In this document: positions 35,201 through 44,809 of the stretch, in pieces
Layout: every line of letters begins with the position of its first letter
Numbering within the stretch: the first letter of the stretch is position 1
Assembly (NCBI RefSeq): GCF_000150705.2
Contig: NW_015440966.1
Span: forward strand, 186,001-250,000
Reading direction: 5' to 3'
DNA: 64,000 bases
Source of the DNA: Paracoccidioides lutzii Pb01
Taxonomy: Eukaryota; Ascomycota; Eurotiomycetes; Onygenales; Ajellomycetaceae
The notes under the pieces: generated by a model
Told to the model about the DNA's origin: nothing
Seen by the model: only the letters and a program-made list of their open reading frames with translations
The model's database searches: none
Program-made: the position numbers and the translations under genes

Positions 35201-36493
35201 AAAATTAGTGCCCTTTCCTCAGAAGATTCTTCACTTGTGGAGTTGCCATCAGAGTCCAACAAGGTGAATCTCGAACGGCCGCTGAGTCCTCTCCCATTCC
35301 TTGCAGAAACCGCCATTTTAAGGGATCGATCACCTTGTCGAACACGGCAGGGTCCTGTTTCTTCAAGAAAGTCTACTCTTAGTTATCGAGAACATCCTAC
35401 TCTTTGCCCTCCTAAACGTTCGGAGGAAGCTGGTATCACATTCCCTCTCCCTCCTTGCCCAACTGATAATCAGCCATGGAGTCCACGCAACATTATTAAA
35501 GAGGCTCTTTTATATTACTGCTCGAGTTCGCCAGTTGACATACAATCTGCGGCGCACATGTTGAGTAAATTGCATTTGCTCTTTTCCTCATGTGAACAAA
35601 TTCTTCCATATGAGCAGCGCAAGCTGATTTTCAAAACGTATAACGAGCAACTTCTCCGACAGGGGATGTTCGTTGAAGCTGCCGAACTTCGGCTTCTATG
35701 TGTACCTACATATCCTGCTGTTTATGATTATGCCCAGCAAAATACATACATCAACGTCTATTGCTTCGAATGCAAAAGGCCGTACGAGAACCCAACACGA
35801 GATAACCGGCGATGCCACCGTTGTGGTGTTCCGCAGTCACCGTGTACTATATGTATGAGCCGAGATCCTCCCATGGAATGGACCCTACAGTCTTCTGTTT
35901 CAGTCGTTCATTCTACAACCCCAGAGATATCACTCCAAGGTGGTAATAATCTTTTGAATGATAATATGCACTTCGATATCTCAGATGACTACGTAGCCAA
36001 TCGTCCCCACGGCACCGCCCTCTGGTCCTGGTGCCAAGGCTGCGGTCACGGAGCCCACTCAGCATGCCAAACCGCTTGGCTAAAGGACATTTCCATCAGC
36101 GAGGGCGGTTGTGCCACACCAGGTTGTCTCCATGACTGCGGCCCAGGTCCTAGACGCGATCAATATCGCGCGTCCCTGCTTGATGAAACCAAGCGCGTTC
36201 GGGATGGCTCTTCTGGACGTAAGAGTAGTCTTGGCTATGCAAAGAGAGACTCGTGGACTGCTGGGGAAAGCAAGGCTGTTGAGCGGGTGAGGGGAATGCT
36301 GGGCGTTCCTTCTACACCATCTGCTGCTGCGGGTGTAGCGCCAGCGGGACCCTCTACGGTGACTGCTGGCGGCGGAGGGTTTGGTAGTGCTGGCTCCGCG
36401 GTACTCATGTCCCCAAAGAAAGTTAGACTTGTTACTCCGAGTGAACAATGGGACCAGCAGCAGGGTGTTAAGGGGTTGGGAATTGGAACTTGA
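32221..36493 (+). CDS. RTC1: Rtc1/WDR24-like WD40 and zinc-finger protein (SEA/GATOR2 complex)
   Basis: Exon 1 (32,221-32,471) and exon 2 (32,596-36,493) join in phase across a GTATGT..TAG intron, giving 1,382 residues. A Pro/Ser-rich N-terminus precedes WD40 repeats. Their Trp-Asp ends are visible in MWDLR (about 233), RWDVR (285), VWDFS (328) and IWDLR (388). A long Ser-rich acidic middle follows. The C-terminus has the paired zinc motifs typical of WDR24: CFECKRPY from C1140, CHRCGVPQSPCTICMSR, then WCQGCGHGAHSACQTAWL. In yeast Rtc1 (Sea2) belongs to the vacuolar SEA complex that activates TORC1 in amino-acid sensing and affects autophagy. Length is near the fungal norm. The ATG opens the exon, after a CT-rich leader. 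Confidence 0.93.
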
Positions 36494-37380
36494 GATGCAG
36501 CTGGAGCTGGAACGGGGACTGGGACGGGAACTCATACCACCCAGCACAGGCACTCGATATCTGAAATGCTGATTTCTACCAAAGTATTTGTAATGTATAT
36601 TTTGGTCTTTAAGGGAATTTTACGGCTGCTTTTTGATATATTGCTGAATCACTTTTCCATATCGACACTCTTCTCCTTCTCTTTCATTGTTCATAGCGTG
36701 GCATTAAAATGCTAAGCACTATCGCATTTTAGGGTGTTGGAACAAATTATGAATGTAATGTGGAACTTTTGGTTTTTCCTCTGTCCCTTATATTTTTCTT
36801 CATTGATCATTTAAGACTATTTGATGGGTTACGGGAAAAGAAGCTTTTTCTGATTTTCTCTTTCTTTATTTCTCCCTTGTTTTTGCCTGTTTGTTCACGT
36901 GCATGCCATGGGAATTGAGGGTAGGAATTGGTAAAATTTCCCATGTATATATATATTACCTTGGCACCCTACTCTGTACTCATAATTGTAATCCGTGTTT
37001 GCTTGAACGCGTCTTTGTGTGAAAACATTATTAAGGTATATGAGCGATAAATGAACCCGATTGAAAATAAATATAATAGTAGTTCGTGTATAAGGCTGTA
37101 AGTGATATATTGTTGAATGAGCACCCCCTTTTTTCGTAGTCGTTTTGGGTAGTGAGGAACCGAAGACAAGTAGATTCTGGCCTTTTTTGAACGGATTGCA
37201 TCTTGTATTACAGTAGTAACTTAAAAAGGCAAGGAAACATCAGGGTATCTAGCAACTAATGGAGACCACAGGGTAATAAAAGTAAATCGACTATTTAGTC
37301 TTACACAAAGCTAGTGATGAGAAACGCATTGTTTTTACAGTCTCTTAAATTGGGAACACAACGCTTAATCTCAACGTCAG
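36494..37380. other. Convergent intergenic region between RTC1 and the XLF gene
   Basis: The two genes end toward each other here. The sequence has T-rich and A-rich stretches suited to termination and polyadenylation on both strands, and no coding frame of note. Confidence 0.4.
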
Positions 37381-39520
37381 CTAAAACCGTCTCTTCTTCT
37401 TCGCCGGCCCACCGGCGCCGCCAGCTTTATTCCTAGCCTCCAACTGCTTCCTCAACTCCTGCCTTTTGCGATTTGCCCGTTCCTCAAGAGTCTCTTCAAT
37501 TTTTTCCTGTTCAGCTTCTTTTTCTTTCTCCTCCGGAATCACTGGTGGCTGCTTCGACGCCCACGTGGCCATCGTGGGCTTTCCACTCGTAGAGGGTACT
37601 GGTGATTCCGACAGTTCTCCACCCGGTGCTCGGTTTACGTCGTCACTGGCTGGCGGGGATGTTGGTGCCGGCCTGCTACGACCACCAATTATACCTAGTT
37701 TGCCACCTGGTCGTTTGGGTTTTGATGAGGTCTGACGGGGCTCTGGTGATGTTTCCTCTTCGGTGTCGTCATTCTTGTCACTTCTTTTTGCTACGTCAAT
37801 CATCTCGGGCTGTTTCTTTTTCTGATTGCCGCCGATCTGACCTATTCCACCCACATTACCGGACCTAAGTTGTTGTTTTAATGTAGGGGGTGATCCCGTG
37901 GGTTCCTTATGACCTAACCGTTTTCGTTTGCTTGGTGGTGAAATTGATTCTTCAGTCTCATGTTCCGATGCGGTAGGAACGCCTTCAGAATCTATGGGGC
38001 TTTCGGCTTGTTTTGGCTTTCGCTTTGATTTTGTAACATCAGAAACGTCCGATGCTGTGGATTCTATTGGTGTTTCTTGCCTCGGTTTCTTGGGAGTTTT
38101 CTTCCCACCGATCATTCCAACCAAGCCCTTGGCTTTCGGTTTTGATACCACTTTTGCCACAGACTCAGAGTCTTCAGATTTTGTGAATTCTGATGATTCC
38201 ACGGGTGATTGCTTTCGCTTTGTCGGTTGTTTACCGCCAATAGTTCCGAGCCCCTTGGCCTTTGGCCCGTGCTGTTGGTGTGGACGCGGATCTCCATCCT
38301 CAGACGTAGCGGTTTCCACTGAACTTGGTGCAGATGACTCCTTTTCATGTTTGGTGTGAACCCCAGTGGTTCCCATTCGTTTGGTTTTTGATTTGGATTT
38401 AGGAAATTCAGGTGAAGAACTTCCTTCTGTTAAATCGTGATCCGATTCGTTAGCCCTATTCCCAGTGGGACTAGAAAGTCTTTGGAGATTGCTTTTGGAA
38501 GACTCCCTACTCTGTTTGCGGCTGGGGCTTTTCAGCCTTTGGGGTGTTTCCATAGTCTATATAATCAAATTCAATAGGAAGTTTTTGGGTTGGAATTAAG
38601 AATGTTGGCTTTACCTGAAATTCATCAGTATCATCACTTTGGGTAGCCTCTTCCTCTTTGTCCTTCAGTTCCGCTAGGGAGGGTGATTTCCTCGGTGTGA
38701 GGTCTTCCTGAGATTTGCCCTTGGTTGCTATTTTTGGCTTGTTAATAGCTCCTTCGCCTAATTTATCCCACCAATTTTCGAGAATGAAGTCATCGGCTGG
38801 TAGCTCAACTAACGGGCCCGAAAGCTCCTTCGCAATGTGAACTCCCAGATTATAATCAGCATCCTTAGCTTGGTACTCAAGCTTCCATGAGTCTTCGTCA
38901 AATGGTGCAGCGCCTTTAATGTGTTTCGACGCTTGAGAATATATGGATTCTTTTCGAGACAGCCGTACGCTTCCCATGCCAGGGAACACTGTGCTCAAGT
39001 CCATCCCAGAAGACTCTATTTTGTCAAATAACTTGCTAAGAGTCCAGTCTTTCTGCTTTATATGGTCTATCAGGGACAAAACACGAGCTTCATGATTCGC
39101 CTCCCCCTTTAAAATTGGAAGCAGGATGTGTTTAGTTAAAGTAACAGGGGGCAGCTGCAAAAGGCTAAACGTCCACTCTAAAGGATCCAATGGAGGGGGT
39201 AGATTTGTTGATGTGATGAGCTTGAGATCTTCGTTTCCAGGGCCTCTCGTCAATGATATCGAGCTGCCCCCGGACCCTCGGAGCGCATCTGCAATTTTCT
39301 CCAGAAGAACAAAATACTGTTCCTCATCTTCGCTCGGGTCAATGCTGGTATTATATTTGGATGCGATATTTAAGATTTCTCTGCGGCTTAGGCTCTGTGA
39401 CCATATGTATGCCAGATCTGTCAAGTAAATTTCGCAACCTGACTTGCTTGTGACGTATTTATAAAGGAGATGAGGGGTGTTGTTGCCATTTGGAAGAGGG
39501 AGTATAGACCATTTTGACAT
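37381..39520 (-). CDS. XLF/Nej1 non-homologous end-joining factor
   Basis: Exons 39,520-38,615 and 38,556-37,381 join in phase across a 58-nt GTAAAG..TAG intron, giving 693 residues. The start MSKWSILPLPNG matches fungal XLF. The head domain shows PHLLYKYVTS and GCEIYLTDLAYIWSQSLSRR. A helical stalk follows near residues 165-235. XLF bridges XRCC4-ligase IV filaments and Ku at DNA breaks. The tail from about residue 300 is long, basic/acidic and disordered. It carries repeated G-x-I-G-G-[KNR] motifs (from residues 406, 449, 541 and 590), a charged helix (EEKEKEAEQEKIEETLEER) and ends in KKKRRF, like the Ku-binding tail of vertebrate XLF and yeast Nej1. The frame also opens 47 codons earlier (ATG 39,661); I prefer the family-like start. 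Human XLF has 299 residues, so the extra length is all tail. Confidence 0.88.
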
Positions 39521-39842
39521 TTTCTGTCTGATCAAGATTGTAATATAGATATCTTTTAGAATGAAAGTCTTGTATAATGTCCTAGGTAATTCGACTGAAC
39601 CATCACCTTCACATATACGTTCAAGACAAGTGAGGTTGGCGCGGTGGTTGACTGATTCCATTGACCTGAGAACGCTAATGGAAGGTTTTCGGAGTGAGGC
39701 CGGCCAACCTTCCTAATGGGTTAGTAAGCAACTAGTCTGGGTCGAGCCCATCAGCCAAAGAGCTTCACATAATACCTTGCGTGGCGTTCCCAACCTCTTC
39801 TTCTCAAGGAACTAAACCAGAAATACACGATATAGCTTTACA
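39521..39842. promoter_or_regulatory. Bidirectional promoter region between the XLF and cactin genes
   Basis: Only 322 bp separates the two divergent start codons, so both promoters must overlap here or within the leaders. The XLF frame stays open into part of it (to ATG 39,661). I saw no standard element that decides the starts. Confidence 0.45.
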
Positions 39843-41764
39843 ATGTCATTTAGAGTCCCAGACAGAACGGGTTCCAAACGGAGCAGATCTCGCTCTCCCT
39901 CATCCTGGCGCCGCCCTGAGAAATTGCCTCGTCAAACGGATGGCGATAGCCTGGCTAAGGATCGTTCGCGAGGATCTCGATGCAACGGTCCCTCTGGGCG
40001 GTATCCGTGGAGTATGAAAGGGCAGACTCAGTTGAACCAACTTCAAGAGGATGAAAAAATGCGGGAATGGGTTGCCCAAGAAGACGATTTCGTGCTGAAG
40101 CAAGCAAAGAAAAAAGCAGAGATACGAGTGAAGGAAGGACGTGCAAAGCCAATTGACTGGCTTGCAATTACCCTACGAGTCATTGATCCTACAAAAAACC
40201 CTTTGGATGATGAAATAGCTGATTCGGAACTCGACCTGATCGACCCAAATGGGGTTTTCGAGGGATTGTCACCCGACCAACTACGTGACCTGGAGGCAGA
40301 CATAGACACTTTTTTGACACTTGAAAAGCACCATAAGAATCGGGATTTTTGGAAGGTATGCTATAGCATCTACAGTTCGTTTTTGGGAGATATATATTGA
40401 CCATCTCATAGACAATGAAAGTAGTCTGTGGAGACCGCAGACAGAAGTCCCAAGCGTCCGCACCTGAAGGCCGAGCGATGAATTCTGTTGTTGAAGATAT
40501 TAACAGACTTCTCAGCCCAAAGTCACAAGAAGAACTTGAAACGCTTGAGGTGCAAATCAGGCGGAAGCTTGACTCCAAGGATCCTATCGACACAGATTAC
40601 TGGGAGCAACTCCTGAGAAGTTTAACTGTTTGGAAAGCCCAAGCGAAGTTGAGGAAAGTCTACCAAGCTGTTATTGACAGCCGCGTCCAAGGGCTGCGGA
40701 AACAACAGAGAGAAGAAGCGGCAGCTGTACAGAAGAAACTTGCACCGCTCGCACCTTTTTCGGAAGGAAATGGCAGCATGGCCCCATCCCACGCCAACAA
40801 AGAGATTATACAGGAACTTGACCCCGAGCCGCTTCTGCACCTTCGGCCTCAAGATAAAGGACTTGAGATTCTAGACGAAGAAACTTTTCTAAGCACAGTG
40901 GTATGTCAAACTGTTAAGATACATTCTACAAACTATCTCTAATATTGTTTCAGGCCCTTGACCGTCAAAAGATTCTTAAAATGGGATTTGTCCCTCTACG
41001 GCACCGTACTGCAGGGAGACAGTCAGCCTTAGTTGCGACATCTGCAGTAAATACGTCTCCCGCCCAATTTTCGTCTCGGTTTGCCGCGATTCCAAATGAA
41101 GATTTTTCTCAGGCCACAAAAGCTCTGTACGAGCGAGAAGTGGCAAGAGGAGTAAGCGAAAACGAAGAGATTTTTGCTGGCGAAGAAGCCGTGAGTACAG
41201 TTGCGAAGCCAACCTGGGCCAACAAGTACCGACCTCGCAAGCCGAGATATTTCAATCGTGTGCAGATGGGTTATGAGTGGAATAAATATAATCAAACCCA
41301 CTACGACTACGATAACCCACCGCCAAAGGTCGTTCAAGGATATAAATTCAATATATTTTACCCTGATCTTATCGATAAAACCATGGCGCCGACTTACAAA
41401 ATAGAGCGGGAAAATGGCAGGAAACGCGGGCAGTCATTTGCTCCAGCTGGGGAAGAGGATACTTGTCTTATTCGTTTTGTTGCTGGTCCTCCTTACGAGG
41501 ATTTAGCATTTCGGATTGTGGACAAAGAATGGGATTATAGTGCGAAAAGGGAGAGGGGATTTAAGAGTAGTTTTGACAAGGTATAGTTCCTTCGGGCAAG
41601 ATCTACTGTCTTTAAGCTTGTCATGAACTGAATGAACACTGACATTCTCCTAGGGGATTCTCCAACTTCATTTCCAGTTCAAAAAGGTACGCGATCTAGT
41701 TTCCATCTACGTTAGGGAACGTACTTAACTAACATTAATTTCACAGATATATTACCGCAAGTAA
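39843..41764 (+). CDS. Cactin homologue
   Basis: Five exons, 39,843-40,355, 40,412-40,900, 40,954-41,580, 41,654-41,686 and 41,747-41,764, all join in phase to give 559 residues. The fourth has 33 nt and the last 18 nt. The N-terminus is Arg/Ser-rich (SKRSRSRSPSSWRRPEK), as in splicing factors. The middle cactin domain has LNQLQEDEKMREWVAQEDDF and DWLAITLRVIDP. The C-terminal cactus-binding domain has WANKYRPRKPRYFNRVQMGY, YKFNIFYPDLIDKT and FVAGPPYEDLAF, and the spliced end reads GILQLHFQFKKIYYRK. In fission yeast and animals cactin is a late spliceosome component needed for accurate splicing. In fly it was first found as a partner of the NF-kB inhibitor Cactus. A nuclear splicing role is the natural inference here. 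The protein is normal in length for a fungal cactin. Confidence 0.93.
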
Positions 41765-43025
41765 TGGTCTATACAGGATACCGTTGGAGAAGGTCCGCGG
41801 ACGCGGTATTTTTTGATTCACAAATCAACCGTTCTGTAAGAACAGATCCTGCGTGAGCCATAATATGCCGTTGGATAGAAAAGAGACTACGGGTGGATCA
41901 GTGGTTGGGCTGTGCTGATGTATGTGTCGAAAAGCTTCACCATATCGGTCATGCTCTATGTAAGTTATTGTCTTCTATGTCGATAAGGTTATCACTATCC
42001 GGTCGGAAGTAACATGAGCACTTAAGGGTCCACAGAGCTTATATCGGAATTTTAAGTCCAATCATCTGGGCGTTCGTGTTTTGGGGCTCTTAACGTCAAT
42101 CTCACCAGTGGCGCCGTTTCAATGATACATGCGAGATAGGTTCTCATGTTTTACGCGGTTACCAACCACAAGAATGCTTCTCTCAGCATAATTTTGCTTT
42201 CTTCCTCACGGACCATATTCCTACGGTCGTGCATAGTGGAAGAGCAGCCATGATTCTAGTCTACGTTACCCACGATTCATAGAGCTATATCAATTATTTT
42301 TTTGACAATTGTTGAATGAATCGACCATTCAAAAATATTGTTAACCCTATGGAATGAAAGGGGAAAAGATGGATGAAAAAGAGGGTTTTGGATTTGCTTG
42401 GTTCAGGCTGGCTTTCGTAGATGACCGGTCCCGGGCGATTTTCAGTTTCGGAAGCTCTTCCAGATCTTTGCTGATCAACTGGTCAGCCACAGGTGTCGTA
42501 CTTTTACCTTATTAAAGTAACTAATGACAGGGCAGCTCAAGCAGCTACCCGCTGCGCAAAGCTAATGTCACCGATGTTGCTACGCTTGCTTGCCTGTCAC
42601 ATTTCAACGCCTTTCCCATTCTACCAGGCTGCTGTAAAACCGAAATCCTGACAATGCCTGCACATTAATTGGTCTTAGAACAAATTGCTTGTTCCACAAA
42701 TACTGATTATCCAGCAAAGTATTAATTGCAATGGTGGAAAGATCTTGTTCTTATTTATCATATCTTATTCTTTGTTTGCCTTTTGCAAGCTTATTTGTAT
42801 AGGTTGTCTGCAGCGACAGGCTGCCCTATGTGTTGGCACCTGCAGGTATTAATATATCCCCACTGTGTATCAGTCAACCTCAACTCATTCCGGAAAGCCG
42901 CTGTTGCTCTCCATATCGCTGTCTCACAAACCCGTTTCTAGAAGACCAACCCTTAATACTCACTTAGTGACACATTCTCGAAACCTATTGACTCCGCCGA
43001 CTTTATCACCGTCTAAGACATTCAA
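41765..43025. other. Intergenic region upstream of the forkhead gene
   Basis: No frame I can support. The T-rich stretch near 42,290-42,310 and mixed sequence after it probably hold the cactin terminator and the forkhead promoter. The leader just before 43,026 is of ordinary composition. Confidence 0.4.
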
Positions 43026-44809
43026 ATGAAAGTGTCGAACTGGCAATACCTAAAGACACTGACTATAATGAAAGACAGCAGTGAATATTATTATTTTCAA
43101 CCACGAAATCCACAGCCACCGAATCTAACTCTTCCACCTGAGCCAGAGCTGGTGTATGGAACATCTCCCCTGGAACAGTCTCCGTCTTTCATCGATACCG
43201 TTTCCCCAAGACATCCCTCTGACCCTTTATCATGTTCTAACCTGATCCAAAATTCTAACGACTTAATGAGCTACGATCCGAATTTTTCGCAACATCTAAA
43301 GCTAGGTCAGAATTCATCATTTCAGCTACAAGATTCATGGCAATTTGGTTTGGCTGAGGGTTTCATGGTGAACCCACATTGTCTCAATTACGTCTCCCAG
43401 GGTGATGCGGGAAACTATAATTTATGGCATGGGGACAGCCCGGGTGAATCGCTCCTTACTGGTTCCTACGTCAGCCAGCACCATCCGCCAGTCAATTCTT
43501 GGGATTTCTCTCAATTGACACCTTATCCGGAGCTGTCAGCACACGATCCAAATGGCTCCATTTCATCTATTCAATTTGCTGATGGCCAGCGGTCACTGTC
43601 GCGACCGCAGTTTCCATTGTCCAACTGCCCAGATCAGTGGACAGACCGCATGTTTTCAAACCGCCAGAGCACTCGTTTTGCATTTTCACCAGAAACTTCA
43701 TTGATGTCAAGTCCATCAGAAGAGTCCAATAATTTGCAGCTCAGTCCTGATTCAACAACGCCTTCCGCAACCAATATTCCTTCAGATGGCGAAACTGGGA
43801 ATGGAAAGGCTAATGATACTTACTCCAGATTGATATATCGGGCTCTTCAGTCTGCCCCTGACAATAAGATGGCCCTGAGAGAGCTTTACCGATGGTTCGA
43901 AAAAAATACGAATAAAATTAAAAGTTCGGATTTGAAAGGCTGGCAAAATAGTATACGGCATAATCTTTCAATGAATGCAGTAAGGATACCTTTTACAAAT
44001 AGTGCATGCCAATTTGGCATTGTGTTTTACTGATTCTGTGATAGGCATTTGAAGGCATGGATAACACCTCATCTCTTAATGGTGCGAAAAGAAAAAGGAC
44101 AAGTGCATGGATCCTTACAAAAGAGGCTCTCCGGGATGGAGTGCAATCGACTACGAGGTACCGAAAGCCAGGTATTCATGAAATGCCTCCAAAATCAGAA
44201 CCTCCTGCTCCCCAGCGCCAAATATCCGGGGCGAGAGGCGGCAGAGCTGGTCTCCGGGATGGAGCGCAATCGACTACGAGGTGCCGAAAGCCGGATATTC
44301 ATGAAATGTCTCCAAAATCAGAACCTCCTGCTCCCCAGGGCCACCGATCCGGGGCGAGAGGCGGCAGGGCTGGTCTCCGGAATGGAGTGCAATCAACTAC
44401 GAAGTACCGAAAGCCAAGTATTCACGAAATGTCTCCAAAATCAGAACCTCCTGCTCCCCAGCGCCAACGATCCGGTGCCAGAGGCGCCGGGTCGAGAGGC
44501 GGCAGGGCTGCCAAGGAATCTGCCAAGATGAGGCGAGTTAAACGGGAGCCTCTACAACAAGATGTGGCCAACAAGATTGTGGATGTCCATAACTACCAAC
44601 TCCAGGGTGGTGATATTACGTCGTTTAGTTTTGAATATTCACAGCCGATGTTCTCCAATCAGACTACCGGTTTTGCTCCCGATAGCTTTGGTCTTGAACA
44701 TGTGATTGGCATCTATCCAGACTCCGATTACCATGACAATCATCTATTTTCCGCAACATTATTTTCGCAAGGCAATGACTTTAGCACTCATTTTGACGAT
44801 ATCAGTTGA
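43026..44809 (+). CDS. Forkhead-domain transcription factor with tandem repeats
   Basis: Exons 43,026-43,979 and 44,045-44,809 join in phase across a 65-nt GTAAGG..TAG intron, giving 572 residues. An in-frame ATG at 43,068 is an alternative start. Residues 1-260 are Ser/Pro/Asn/Gln-rich with no known domain. The forkhead begins near residue 264: YSRLIYRALQSAPDNKMALR, then LYRWFEKNTNKIK and the recognition-helix signature GWQNSIRHNLSMNAAF (the intron splits NA|AF). The usual wing residues after it are not recognisable; instead there is KRKRTSAW and then three copies of a 41-residue unit. The C-terminus is acidic and aromatic, like an activation region. The protein should act in the nucleus. 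Targets and paralogue identity (Sep1, Fkh or other) cannot be assigned from the sequence. Confidence 0.88.
44129..44512 (+). repeat. Three tandem 123-bp coding repeats in the forkhead gene
   Basis: Units start at 44,129, 44,252 and 44,375. Each encodes 41 residues built on L-R-D/N-G-x-Q-S-T-T-R/K-x-R-K-P-x-I-H-E-M, then KSEPPAPQ and SGARGGRAG. The third copy has a five-residue insertion near its end. Copies are close at the DNA level, so they probably arose by recent duplication. Since 123 is a multiple of three, copy-number change keeps the frame. Confidence 0.9.

Noticed and set aside
37466..38359. Plus-strand open frames antisense to the XLF tail
   Set aside because: They mirror the Ser/Lys/Pro-rich coding sequence on the other strand and have no independent support.
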